From Pseudomonadota bacterium (GTDB taxonomy: Bacteria > Pseudomonadota > Alphaproteobacteria > Rhizobiales > Xanthobacteraceae): a stretch of DNA of 45,178 nt. Location of the stretch: positions 1 through 45,178 of the forward strand of contig JAEYAW010000015.1 in NCBI GenBank assembly GCA_023404675.1. The letters run 5' to 3'. How positions within the stretch are numbered: position 1 is the first letter of the stretch; each line of letters begins with the position of its first letter. This document shows positions 16,428-25,062 of this stretch, in pieces. The notes under the pieces were generated by a model. That model was given only the letters and a program-made list of their open reading frames with translations. It was not told where the DNA came from and ran no database searches. A program made the position numbers and the translations under genes.

Positions 16428-17444
16428 CTACCAGCCTTCCAGCACGATCTTGCCGCGCGACTGGCCGCTCTCGATCAGGGCGTGAGCGCGCTTGAGGTTG
16501 GCGGCGTTGATCGTGCCGAAGGTGTCGGCGAGGGTGGTGCGCAGCACGCCCTTGTCCACCAGATCGGCCACGTCGTTCAGCAGGCTGTGCTGCGCGATCA
16601 TGTCGGCGGTCTGGAACGATGAGCGTGTGAACATCGATTCCCAGTGCAGCGATACCGCCTTGCCCTTGAGCAGGAAGATGTCGGGCGGTGCGGAGGGATC
16701 GTCGATCAGCCCGAGGCGGCCCTGCGGCGCGATGATGTCGGCCAGATCCTTGAAGTATTGCTCGGTGTTGGTGAGGCTCGCGATGAGGGCCACCGGCGGT
16801 GCCTTCAGCGCCTCGATCTGCGGCTTCAGCGGCTCGGCGTGGTTGACCACGTGATGCGCGCCGAGGTCGAGGCACCAGGCCTTGGATTCGGGGCGTGAGG
16901 CGGTGGCGACAATGGTCAGTCCGGTGAGACGGCGCGCCAGCTGGATCAGGATCGAGCCGACGCCGCCCGCGCCGCCGATGACGAGGAGCGTTCGCGGGTC
17001 GACGCTCTTGCCCGGCGCGACGCCGAGCCGGTCGAACAGCAACTCCCACGCGGTGATGGCGGTGAGGGGAAGGGCGGCGGCTTCGGTGAAGGACAGCGAG
17101 GCTGGCTTGCGGCCGACGATGCGCTCGTCCACCAGATGCAGCTCCGAGTTGGTGCCCTGACGCAGGATCGAGCCGGCGTAGAACACCTCGTCGCCAGGCT
17201 TGAACAGCGTGACGTCCGGGCCGACGGCGTCCACCACGCCTGCCGCGTCAAAGCCGAGGATCTTCACCTCGCCCTCTTTGGGCGCGGCGCGTTTGCGGAC
17301 TTTGGTGTCTACCGGATTGACCGACACCGCCTTTACCCGCACGCGCAGGTCGCGGCCGGTGGGCGCGGTTTCCGGAATATCGATGTCGATGAGGGCGTTG
17401 TCCGCTGTGATCGGCTGGGGGCTCCGGTATCCGACCGCTTTCAT
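16428..17444 (-). CDS. Zinc-type alcohol dehydrogenase / quinone-oxidoreductase-like protein
   Basis: 338 residues from the ATG at 17444 (MKAVGYRSPQPITADNALID); a longer frame to 17513 lacks similarity. It is a medium-chain dehydrogenase: GroES-like domain (about 1-120), then a Rossmann domain with GGAGGVGS at 157-164 and HH/E residues typical of the zinc-type-like ADH subfamily that lacks structural zinc cysteines. Members reduce quinones or enones with NADPH. It is divergent from the HxlR regulator at 17576, with a shared 131-base promoter region and a dyad at 17532-17550. This is the classic arrangement of a redox- or quinone-responsive reductase with its own repressor; the substrate is inferred. 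Confidence 0.82.
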   Translation of the reverse strand: MKAVGYRSPQPITADNALIDIDIPETAPTGRDLRVRVKAVSVNPVDTKVRKRAAPKEGEVKILGFDAAGVVDAVGPDVTLFKPGDEVFYAGSILRQGTNSELHLVDERIVGRKPASLSFTEAAALPLTAITAWELLFDRLGVAPGKSVDPRTLLVIGGAGGVGSILIQLARRLTGLTIVATASRPESKAWCLDLGAHHVVNHAEPLKPQIEALKAPPVALIASLTNTEQYFKDLADIIAPQGRLGLIDDPSAPPDIFLLKGKAVSLHWESMFTRSSFQTADMIAQHSLLNDVADLVDKGVLRTTLADTFGTINAANLKRAHALIESGQSRGKIVLEGW

Positions 17445-17531
17445 TCTCGTCTCCTGTCGCAATTGGCGTTGGCGGGCGGCCCGGAACGTGATGGGATAGG
17501 ACGATATTTGCAAGTACGATCATTTCAGGGA

Positions 17532-17550
17532 TATACTGACCAAATGTATA
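17532..17550. promoter_or_regulatory. Operator-like dyad between oxidoreductase and hxlR-type gene
   Basis: TATAC (17532-17536), 9-base spacer, GTATA (17546-17550), perfect inverted half-sites in the divergent gap, 26 bases before the regulator ATG. HxlR-family proteins bind short TAC/GTA-type dyads, so this is the natural autoregulatory operator; it has not been shown. Confidence 0.5.
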
Positions 17551-17575
17551 CTATTGCGCGGGGCGGGAGGTTTCG

Positions 17576-17977
17576 ATGAAACGTCGCGATTTCGGCCATC
17601 GCCCGGGCTGTGCGGTTGAAACGGCGCTCGACCTGATCGACGGCAAATGGAAGGGCGTCATCCTGTTCCATCTGCAGGCGGGGACGCTGCGGTTCGGCGA
17701 TCTGCGACGCAAGATGCCGGGCATCACCCAGCGCATGCTCACCAAGCAGCTTCGCGCGCTGGAAGAAGACGGGCTGATCGTTCGTACCGTCTTCGCCGAG
17801 GTGCCGCCGCGCGTGGAGTATCGCCTGTCGCCGCTCGGCGAGAGCCTGCGGCCGGTGATCGACGTGCTCAAGGCATGGGGCGAAGCGCACAAAAGCAGCC
17901 TGCCGGTCGCTGAAGTGGAGCCCGCCGGAGAAGAGTCGGGACTTGTCGACGACCAGATCGAGGAAGATGCGGCCTAG
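17576..17977 (+). CDS. HxlR-family winged-helix transcriptional regulator
   Basis: 133 residues. The HxlR domain runs from about residue 10 to 105: CAVETALDLIDGKWKGVILF, RFGDLRRKMPGITQRMLTKQ (recognition region) and the wing ending YRLSPLGESL. There is only one cysteine, Cys12, at the N-terminal position used by thiol-sensing relatives such as YodB/QorR. A GGGAGG ribosome-binding site precedes the ATG. The tail (residues 110-133) is acidic. It is divergent from the quinone-oxidoreductase-like gene it probably represses. Confidence 0.88.
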   Translation: MKRRDFGHRPGCAVETALDLIDGKWKGVILFHLQAGTLRFGDLRRKMPGITQRMLTKQLRALEEDGLIVRTVFAEVPPRVEYRLSPLGESLRPVIDVLKAWGEAHKSSLPVAEVEPAGEESGLVDDQIEEDAA

Positions 17978-18056
17978 CGAAGATTTTCCGGGTTTTCCTT
18001 CTCCCGCCGCACGGGGCCGACTATATCAACCGAACGATTCTCCAGGATTTTCCCGC

Positions 18057-19451
18057 ATGACGTTGGTCCGCATTGTCGCAATCGTCCTTGTCTCGCTCGC
18101 TGCCGCGCTGCCTGCCGCCGCGCAGGATCGCCGCGTTCCGGCCTCCGCCGCCGAGGTGAAGTTGTCCTATGCGCCGATCGTGCAGCGGGTGCAGCCGGCG
18201 GTGGTGAACGTCTACGCGGCCAAGACGGTGCAGGTGCGCAACCCGTTGCTGGACGATCCGATCTTCCGACGCTTCTTCGGTGCGCCCGGCCAGCAGCCCG
18301 AGCAGATGCAGCGTTCGCTGGGCTCGGGCGTCATCGTCGACTCGCGCGGACTGGTGGTGACCAACAACCACGTGATCGAAGGCGCGGATCAGGTGAAGGT
18401 CTCGCTCTCGGACAAGCGCGAGTTCGAAGCGGAGATCGTGCTGAAGGACACCCGCAGCGACCTCGCGGTGCTGCGCCTGAAAGGCGGCCGCGAGAAATTT
18501 CCGACGCTCGATTTCGCGAACTCCGATGATCTGCTGGTGGGCGACCTCGTGCTCGCCATCGGCAACCCGTTCGGCGTCGGCCAGACCGTGACGCACGGCA
18601 TCGTGTCGGCTCTGGCGCGCACGCAGGTCGGCATTACCGACTATCAGTTCTTCATCCAGACCGACGCCGCGATCAATCCCGGTAATTCGGGTGGCGCATT
18701 GGTCGACATGAACGGCCGTCTGGTCGGCATCAACACCGCGATCTTCTCGCGCTCCGGAGGCTCGCAGGGCATCGGCTTCGCCATTCCCGCGAACATGGTG
18801 CGCGTCGTCGTCGCCTCCGCCGAGCGCGGCGGCAAGGCGGTCGCGCGGCCCTGGCTTGGCGCGCGCCTGCAGGCGGTGACGCCGGACATCGCCGATACGC
18901 TCGGCTTGCAGCGGCCCACCGGCGCGCTGGTCGCCAGCGTCACGCCGGCAAGTCCCGCCGCCCGCGCCGGCCTGAAGTCGTCCGATCTCATCACGGGCGT
19001 CGACGGCCAGATCATCGACGATCCGAACGCGTTCGAATATCGCTTCGCGACGCGCCCGCTCGGCGGGACGGTTCCCATCGACATCCTGCGCAGCGGCAAG
19101 CCGATGCGGCTGTCGATTGCGCTGGAGACTGCGCCAGACACCGGCCGCGACGAGATCGTGGTCCGTGCGCGCTCGCCGTTCCAGGGCGCGAAAGTGTCGA
19201 ACATCTCGCCCGCGCTGGCGGACGAGTTGCGGCTCGATCCCAGCATCGAAGGGATTGTCGTGGTAGACCCGGGCGACGACACCTCGGCCGCCAATGTCGG
19301 TTTTCAGAAGGGCGACATCATCACGACCGTCAACGGCAAGACGATCCGGACCACTTCAGACCTGACACGCGTGACGGCCGATGGCGCCCGGCTCTGGCGC
19401 ATCACCGTGATCCGCGGCGGCCAGCAGATCAACGTCACGTTCGGCGGATAG
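18057..19451 (+). CDS. Periplasmic Deg-type serine protease (DegP/DegQ family)
   Basis: 464 residues from the ATG at 18057; an earlier in-frame start at 17943 overlaps the HxlR gene and lacks a signal. Residues 1-22 are a Sec signal peptide (hydrophobic core, then LPAAAQ). The trypsin-like domain has the triad His105 (TNNHV), Asp135 (TRSDLAVL) and Ser211 (NPGNSGGAL). Two PDZ domains follow, at about 270-350 and 370-464. It acts on misfolded envelope proteins. The HtrA LA loop is short (about residues 60-87, Gln-rich). It is monocistronic by spacing. Which paralogue (DegP, DegQ, DegS-like) is not decided here. Confidence 0.92.
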   Translation: MTLVRIVAIVLVSLAAALPAAAQDRRVPASAAEVKLSYAPIVQRVQPAVVNVYAAKTVQVRNPLLDDPIFRRFFGAPGQQPEQMQRSLGSGVIVDSRGLVVTNNHVIEGADQVKVSLSDKREFEAEIVLKDTRSDLAVLRLKGGREKFPTLDFANSDDLLVGDLVLAIGNPFGVGQTVTHGIVSALARTQVGITDYQFFIQTDAAINPGNSGGALVDMNGRLVGINTAIFSRSGGSQGIGFAIPANMVRVVVASAERGGKAVARPWLGARLQAVTPDIADTLGLQRPTGALVASVTPASPAARAGLKSSDLITGVDGQIIDDPNAFEYRFATRPLGGTVPIDILRSGKPMRLSIALETAPDTGRDEIVVRARSPFQGAKVSNISPALADELRLDPSIEGIVVVDPGDDTSAANVGFQKGDIITTVNGKTIRTTSDLTRVTADGARLWRITVIRGGQQINVTFGG

Positions 19452-19576
19452 TGCCGCCAAGAGCAGCTCGGCTTCTGACACCGGCGCTGACCTGCTCCGG
19501 CTTTTTGATTTGACGCGTTTCTTCGCGCGAACCGGTCCCCGCTTCGTTCCGAAACGCTATGCTATAAGGAACGCGC

Positions 19577-20923
19577 ATGAGCGCGAAGCGATCAATCAAG
19601 GCGGGTGAGGCGGGACAGTCCCTGTTCGCGGCGGCGGGGCTCGATCACGATGCGCCCCGGCCGCTGGCGGACCGGCTGCGGCCGCAGACCCTCGCCGATG
19701 TGGTCGGGCAGGATCATATCCTCGGCCCCGACGGCGCGCTCACGCGCATGCTGGAGACGCGAACGCTTGGCTCGCTGGTGTTCTGGGGACCGCCCGGCAC
19801 CGGCAAGACCACGGTGGCGCGGCTGCTTGCGGACGCGACCGAACTGCATTTCGAGCAGATCTCGGCGGTGTTCTCGGGCGTGGCCGATCTGAAGAAGGTG
19901 TTCGATGCCGCGCGGGCGCGGCGCGAAATGGGCACCGGCACGCTGCTGTTCGTCGACGAGGTGCACAGGTTCAACAAGGCACAGCAGGACTCGTTCCTGC
20001 CGGTGATGGAGGACGGCACCGTCGTGCTGGTCGGCGCCACCACCGAAAATCCCTCGTTCGAGCTCAACGCCGCGTTGCTGTCGCGCGCGCGCGTGCTCGT
20101 GTTTCGTTCGCTCGATGCCGAGGCCGTTGAGAGGCTGTTCGCGCGCGCCGAGGAGATCGAGGGGCGGCCGCTGCCGCTCGATGGCGAGGCCCGGGCCGTG
20201 CTGGTGCGCATGGCCGACGGCGATGGCCGCGCTGCGCTGACGCTCGCGGAGGAAGTCTGGCGCGCCGCCCGCAAGGGCGAGGTGTTCGATGCCGCGGCGC
20301 TGCAGGGCGTCTTGCAACGTCGCGCGCCGATCTACGACAAGTCGGCCGATGGCCATTACAATCTGATCTCGGCGCTGCATAAATCCGTGCGCGGCAGCGA
20401 TCCCGATGCGGCGCTGTATTATTTCGCGCGCATGCTGGATGCGGGCGAGGATCCGCTGTTTCTGGCGCGGCGCATCGTGCGCATGGCGGTGGAGGATATC
20501 GGGCTGGCCGATCCGCAAGCGCTGGTGATCGCCAACGCCGCCAAGGACGCCTATGACTTTCTCGGCTCGCCCGAGGGCGAACTGGCCATCGCGCAGGCGG
20601 TGATCTATGTCGCGACCGCGCCGAAATCCAACGCGGCCTACAAGGCGTTCGGCGCGGCGAAGCGCGTCGCGAAGGAGGCAGGTTCGCTGCTGCCGCCCAA
20701 GCACATCCTCAATGCACCGACCAAGCTGATGCAGTCGGAGGGCTACGGCTCGGGCTACGAATACGACCACGACGCGCCGGAAGCGTTTTCGGGACAGGAC
20801 TATTTCCCGGAAGCGCTGGGGCGTCAGAACTTCTACAATCCGCCGGAGCGTGGGTTCGAGCGCGAGATTCGCAAGCGGCTCGACTACTGGGCAAGGCTTC
20901 GCGCCGAGCGCGGCCAAAGTTGA
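19577..20923 (+). CDS. rarA: Replication-associated recombination protein A (AAA+ ATPase)
   Basis: 448 residues, normal for RarA/MgsA. It is a clamp-loader-like AAA+ ATPase that acts at stalled forks. Walker A GPPGTGKTT is at 71-79, Walker B LLFVDEVHRFNKAQQD around 123-138, then sensor 1 GATTENPSFELN and the C-terminal tetramerisation domain (residues 250-440: ISALHKSVRGSDPDAALYYF, PSEGYGSGYEYDHD-like). The N-terminal LFAAAGLDHDAPRPLADRLR stretch is typical of alphaproteobacterial members. A TATAAG box lies just before the start. The gap to the pseudouridine synthase gene is 48 bases, so they may be cotranscribed. Confidence 0.94.
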   Translation: MSAKRSIKAGEAGQSLFAAAGLDHDAPRPLADRLRPQTLADVVGQDHILGPDGALTRMLETRTLGSLVFWGPPGTGKTTVARLLADATELHFEQISAVFSGVADLKKVFDAARARREMGTGTLLFVDEVHRFNKAQQDSFLPVMEDGTVVLVGATTENPSFELNAALLSRARVLVFRSLDAEAVERLFARAEEIEGRPLPLDGEARAVLVRMADGDGRAALTLAEEVWRAARKGEVFDAAALQGVLQRRAPIYDKSADGHYNLISALHKSVRGSDPDAALYYFARMLDAGEDPLFLARRIVRMAVEDIGLADPQALVIANAAKDAYDFLGSPEGELAIAQAVIYVATAPKSNAAYKAFGAAKRVAKEAGSLLPPKHILNAPTKLMQSEGYGSGYEYDHDAPEAFSGQDYFPEALGRQNFYNPPERGFEREIRKRLDYWARLRAERGQS

Positions 20924-20971
20924 TTTGAGTTTTCCGCGCTCGCAGGCAGGCAGCGCGCATGAGGGACAGGC

Positions 20972-22261
20972 ATGGCACGCAATGAAGGGCAGGGACGGCG
21001 GCCGTCGGGCGGATCGCCGCACGCCAAACGTGGGCGTGCCGAGGCCCGGACCAAGGACAGCCGCGACAAGCGTCCCGCTGCGGGTAAGGGCGAGCGCCCC
21101 AAGGTCGCCGGCAAGTCAGCGCGTCCGCCCGCCAAGGCCAAGCGGCCAACCTTCAAGAGCGAGGGACGGGCTGGTGCCATTCGCGGGGCGATGCGCCCGG
21201 CCATGAAGCCGAAACCTGCCCCGGTGGAGGAGCGCGAGCCGCCGAAGGCCAAATCCGTGGCGCAACTGCCGACCTCGGTGCAGACGGTGAAGGTGACCGC
21301 CGACGAAAACGGCATGCGCGTCGATCGGTTTCTCGAAGCGCGGTTTCCTGGGCTGTCGTTCTCCCACATCCAGCGGATCGTCCGCAAAGGCGAACTGCGC
21401 GTCGATGGCAAGCGCGCCGACAGCAAGGATCGTCTCGAAGAAGGCGCGAGCGTGCGCATTCCGCCGCTGAAGCTCGATGCTCCAAAAGCCAGCGGGCCGC
21501 GCTCCGAGGCCGAGCAGAAGACCTATGATGCGCTGAAGGCGATGGTGCTGTTCGAAGATGACGACGTCATGGTGCTGAACAAGCCCGCAGGCCTTGCGGT
21601 GCAGGGCGGTTCGGGCACCACGCGCCATGTTGATCAGATGCTGGAGACGATGCGCGATTCAAAGGGGCAGCGTCCGCGCCTCGTGCATCGGCTCGACAAG
21701 GAAACCGCCGGCTGCCTGCTGATTGCCAAGACGCGCTTCGCCGCGACGGTTCTGACGAAGTCCTTCCGCGAGCGCTCGGCGCGCAAGATTTACTGGGCGC
21801 TGGTGGCGGGCGTGCCACGTCCGCATCAGGGCCGCATCTCCACCTATCTCGCACGCGAGGAGATGGAGGAGGACACCATCATGCGCGTCGCGGCCCATGG
21901 CGACGAGGGCGCGAGCCATGCGGTGACGTATTACGCCGTGGTCGAGACGGCTGCACAGAAACTCGCATGGGTGTCGCTGAAGCCGGTCACCGGCCGCACC
22001 CACCAGTTGCGCGCGCATATGGCCCATATCGGCCACGCGATTGTCGGCGATCCGAAGTATTTCAACATCGAGAACTGGTCGCTGCCGGGCGGATTGCAGA
22101 ACCGCCTGCACCTGCTGGCGCGGCGGATCATGATTCCGCATCCGCGGGGCGGCATCATCGACGCCACCGCGCCGCTGCCGCCACACATGACACAGAGCTG
22201 GAACCTGCTTGGCTTCGACCTGAAGCGGTTCGATCCGGTCGAGGATGCGCCGGAGGAGTGA
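20972..22261 (+). CDS. rluC: RluC-type ribosomal large-subunit pseudouridine synthase
   Basis: 429 residues. The region from about residue 105 is RluC/RluD-like: S4 RNA-binding domain (113-160, GMRVDRFLEARFPGLSFSHI) and catalytic domain with HRLDKETAG at 239-247, catalytic Asp242. Residues 1-100 are a Lys/Arg/Ala/Pro-rich, low-complexity extension that is not part of the family core; it may add rRNA affinity. The reaction is isomerisation of uridine to pseudouridine in 23S rRNA. The exact RluC versus RluD assignment is by resemblance. It lies downstream of rarA in the same direction. Confidence 0.88.
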   Translation: MARNEGQGRRPSGGSPHAKRGRAEARTKDSRDKRPAAGKGERPKVAGKSARPPAKAKRPTFKSEGRAGAIRGAMRPAMKPKPAPVEEREPPKAKSVAQLPTSVQTVKVTADENGMRVDRFLEARFPGLSFSHIQRIVRKGELRVDGKRADSKDRLEEGASVRIPPLKLDAPKASGPRSEAEQKTYDALKAMVLFEDDDVMVLNKPAGLAVQGGSGTTRHVDQMLETMRDSKGQRPRLVHRLDKETAGCLLIAKTRFAATVLTKSFRERSARKIYWALVAGVPRPHQGRISTYLAREEMEEDTIMRVAAHGDEGASHAVTYYAVVETAAQKLAWVSLKPVTGRTHQLRAHMAHIGHAIVGDPKYFNIENWSLPGGLQNRLHLLARRIMIPHPRGGIIDATAPLPPHMTQSWNLLGFDLKRFDPVEDAPEE

Positions 22262-22347
22262 TCTTTTTCGCCGACGGCCTCACATCCGCGCGAACTCCGG
22301 GTCGGGCAGGGGTTGTGCGCGCCTCCATCGGTCACGACATCCCTGCG

Positions 22348-22650
22348 ATGACCGATCGCCGTCGTTTGTACAGTTTCATGATCGTGGCCCCACTGCTTGC
22401 TCCCGGTGCGGTGCTGGCCCAGTTCGTCCCGCCAACGACACTGGCGCCGCCGCCTCCTGCGCCGCCCCCGCCGCCACGTGTCGAGGTGCCGGTGGTGCCG
22501 AAGCTGGACGCCGCGCCCTCGCAACCCCGCGTCGCACCCGCAAGGCGGGGATCGTACAATCAGCGTTTCCAGAACTGCCTTGACGAGGGGACCGCGGCCG
22601 GGCTTGGTCCGACCGAGCGCTCGGCCTATGCCCGTGGCTGCGCGAACTGA
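22348..22650 (+). CDS. Small exported proline-rich protein, unknown
   Basis: 100 residues from the ATG at 22348. No family was recognised. It has an N-terminal hydrophobic segment consistent with a signal peptide (YSFMIVAPLLAPGAVLAQ, ending about residue 25), then a Pro-rich linker (PPPPAPPPPPRVEVPVVP) and a short C-terminal domain with two cysteines (FQNCLDEGTAAGLGP, YARGCAN) that could form a disulphide in the periplasm. The gap to the ATP12 gene is 11 bases, so it is likely cotranscribed. Upstream, 22262-22347 shows nothing clear. Confidence 0.6.
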   Translation: MTDRRRLYSFMIVAPLLAPGAVLAQFVPPTTLAPPPPAPPPPPRVEVPVVPKLDAAPSQPRVAPARRGSYNQRFQNCLDEGTAAGLGPTERSAYARGCAN

Positions 22651-22661
22651 GGCGTCGGCCC

Positions 22662-23456
22662 ATGTCCAATCTGTTCGATACCTTCCGCAACGAAACGCCG
22701 CCCGATCCCATCGCGCAGGCGGAGCGGCGGATCGACCGCGCGCCGCAGCGCAAGCGGTTCTATGCGGAAGCGGGAGTGCTCGCGGGACCGGATGGTTTTG
22801 GTCTCGTGCTTGACGGCAAATCCGTGCGGACGCCGGGCCGCCGTCTGCTGGCCGCGCCTCATCGCGCCATCGCGGAGGCGATGGCTGCCGAGTGGGCGGC
22901 GCAGGTGGACACCATCGCGCCCGAGACCATGCCGGTGACACGGCTGGGCAACAGCGTGCTCGATGGTGTCGCCGAGCGCATGGGTGCGGTCGCGGATGAT
23001 GTCGTGAAATATGCCGGAACCGATCTCATCTGCTACCGCGCCGGCCATCCGGACGGGTTGGTGGCGCGGCAGGCCGAGCACTGGGACCCGGTGGTGTACT
23101 GGGCGGCCGATGCGCTGGGCGCGAACTTCATTCTCGCCGAGGGAATCGTGCACGCGGCGCAGACCGAATGTACGCTGACCGCCGTGCGATCCGCGCTGTC
23201 GTCCGATCCCTGGGCGCTGGCCTCGGTTCATCTGGTGACCACGATCACCGGCTCGGCGTTGCTGGCGCTGGCGCTGGCGCATGGTGCCCGCGATGCGGAT
23301 GCCGTGTGGACTGCCGCGCATGTCGACGAGGACTGGAATATCGGCCAGTGGGGCGCCGACGACGAGGCGATGGTGCGCCGCGCGGCGGCCCGGCGGGATT
23401 TCGATGCGGCGGCTCTCGTTCTGAGCGCAATGCGACAATCCGAACCGGCTGGTTAA
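22662..23456 (+). CDS. ATP12-family F1-ATPase assembly chaperone
   Basis: 264 residues. ATP12 proteins bind the F1 alpha subunit during ATP synthase assembly in mitochondria and alphaproteobacteria. Family blocks seen here: RKRFYAEAGVLAGPDGFGLV and LDGKSVRTPGRRLLAAP (about residues 33-66), AEWAAQVDTIAPETMPVTRL (85-104), YAGTDLICYRAGHPDGLVAR and the C-terminal AAHVDEDWNIGQWGADDEAM. It is complete, starting MSNLFDTFRNETPPDPIAQA. Its neighbours are not ATP synthase genes; the RluC-ATP12 proximity recurs in related genomes (from memory). Confidence 0.9.
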   Translation: MSNLFDTFRNETPPDPIAQAERRIDRAPQRKRFYAEAGVLAGPDGFGLVLDGKSVRTPGRRLLAAPHRAIAEAMAAEWAAQVDTIAPETMPVTRLGNSVLDGVAERMGAVADDVVKYAGTDLICYRAGHPDGLVARQAEHWDPVVYWAADALGANFILAEGIVHAAQTECTLTAVRSALSSDPWALASVHLVTTITGSALLALALAHGARDADAVWTAAHVDEDWNIGQWGADDEAMVRRAAARRDFDAAALVLSAMRQSEPAG

Positions 23457-23502
23457 GGGCAGCTTTACAGCCTTCGCCTTATGTTGACGGGCGGAGAGTG
23501 TG

Positions 23503-25062
23503 ATGTCGTCAGTTGCGTCAGCCAAGTCCCTTGTCCCCGTTTCGCCGGTTCAGTTGGAACCGGCGCTGGCGCTGGTGCCGGGCACGGTGGTTGACGCAAC
23601 CGTTCAGAAGGTGCTGCAGGCCAATCTCGTTCGCATCCTGCTCGCGGGCGTGTCGCTGAACGTCGTGTCCGAAGTGCCTCTGGAGGCCGGTCAGACGCTG
23701 CGTCTGGCGGTATCGCAGACCCCCGACGGATTGCGCTTGCAGATGACGGGGCAGCCGGGTCAGGTCAGCCAGAGCGGGGCGGGGAGCGCCACGACCGGTG
23801 CGACGGCCACGGGCGCAGCCGTATCAACATCTGCTCCGGCGATCAGTGCCGGTTCGCCGGCTCTCGCGGAGGCGCAGGCGCGTGCTGTGACGGCCGCCGT
23901 GCAGACGGCCGCCACCCGGCAGGGAAGTCTGTCGCCGCTTTTTGCCAACGTGCTGGCGGCCGCGTCCGCCGGCGCGCTGCCGCCCGACGTGCAGCGGGCT
24001 GTGGCGCAATTGCTGGCGTTCCGCCTGCCGCTCGACCAGGGTGTGGACGCCGCGAAGCTGAAGGCGGCCTTTCAGTCGTCCGGACTGTTCATGGAGACGC
24101 GGCTGGCCTCCGAGAGCGGGAATGTGCCCGTCGCGCCCGACCTCAAGTCCGTCCTGCTGGTGCTGCGGCAGGCGCTGGCGAATGTCGTGTCGGCGGCTCT
24201 GGAAAAGCCGGCGCAGGCAGCGCCCCCTCTTGTTCCAGGCGACGAGCCGCCCAATTCGATGGTTCCGGCGCGGACCTCCCAGAACCCGAGCATACCGAGC
24301 GTTCCCTCCAATCTGATCGCGGCGCTGGTGGCGCGCGGGGGAACGGACAGGAACATCGCCAATTTCGCTCAGCTTCTGGCGCTGGCGCACGATCCGCCCG
24401 GGCAGATCGCAACCCCGGTCGGCGTCAGGCCAGGCGAAACGGTGCTTCTGAAGGCGCTGGTGGATCAGGGACCGCTGGTCCACACCACCGTTCCTCCGCC
24501 GCCATTTCGCGGAGGTTCGCCCGCGCCACAGCCGGTGGCCGATCCGACCGTGAATCCGCAAGCGCAGACCGCCGAGATCGCGCGGCAGTTGCTGGACGAT
24601 ACGGACGCGGCGATCGCGCGGCAGACACTGCTGCAGGTGGCCTCGCTTCCCGACCGCCCGGATGCGGTGACAGGCCGTACAGAGATGAATGCGCCCCGCT
24701 GGAATTTCGAGATTCCGCTGGCGACGCCGCAAGGCACCGCCATGGCGCAGTTCGAGATTTCGCGCGACGGCGGTGGCCTCGACGGCGTCGATGCGCCCCA
24801 GCGTATCTGGCGGGCGAAGTTCTCTCTCGATGTCGAGCCGAACGGACCTGTCCACGCGATGATCGCGCTGGCCGGCGAGCGCGCTTCGGTTCGCATGTGG
24901 GCCGAGCGGCCGGCGACGGCCGAGCGGTTGCGCTCGAGCGCCGATCAACTCGCCGAAGCGCTGCGCGAGGCGCATCTTGAGCCCGGCGATATCGTGATCG
25001 GAGAGGGCGTTCCGGCCGCGCCCGCGCCGCTCGCCGGGCATTTTTTGGATCGAGCGCTATGA
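23503..25062 (+). CDS. FliK-like flagellar hook-length control domain protein
   Basis: 519 residues from the ATG at 23503 behind a GGAGAG element. The N-terminal and central parts (1-370) are Ala/Pro/Thr/Val-rich and low in complexity. Residues about 400-510 match the C-terminal hook-length control domain of FliK (MAQFEISRDGGG, IWRAKFSLDVEPNGPVHAMI, ERLRSSADQLAEALREAHLE). FliK measures hook length and switches export through FlhB. The stop overlaps the next gene, an FlhB C-terminal-like protein, by 4 bases. Together they resemble the Bacillus ylqG-ylqH pair. No other flagellar genes are nearby, so a role in hook control is inferred. Confidence 0.78.
   Translation: MSSVASAKSLVPVSPVQLEPALALVPGTVVDATVQKVLQANLVRILLAGVSLNVVSEVPLEAGQTLRLAVSQTPDGLRLQMTGQPGQVSQSGAGSATTGATATGAAVSTSAPAISAGSPALAEAQARAVTAAVQTAATRQGSLSPLFANVLAAASAGALPPDVQRAVAQLLAFRLPLDQGVDAAKLKAAFQSSGLFMETRLASESGNVPVAPDLKSVLLVLRQALANVVSAALEKPAQAAPPLVPGDEPPNSMVPARTSQNPSIPSVPSNLIAALVARGGTDRNIANFAQLLALAHDPPGQIATPVGVRPGETVLLKALVDQGPLVHTTVPPPPFRGGSPAPQPVADPTVNPQAQTAEIARQLLDDTDAAIARQTLLQVASLPDRPDAVTGRTEMNAPRWNFEIPLATPQGTAMAQFEISRDGGGLDGVDAPQRIWRAKFSLDVEPNGPVHAMIALAGERASVRMWAERPATAERLRSSADQLAEALREAHLEPGDIVIGEGVPAAPAPLAGHFLDRAL

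Noticed and set aside
22262..22347. Remnant of a missing gene between rluC and the small exported protein
   Set aside because: The short gap contains no readable fragment similar to a known protein.
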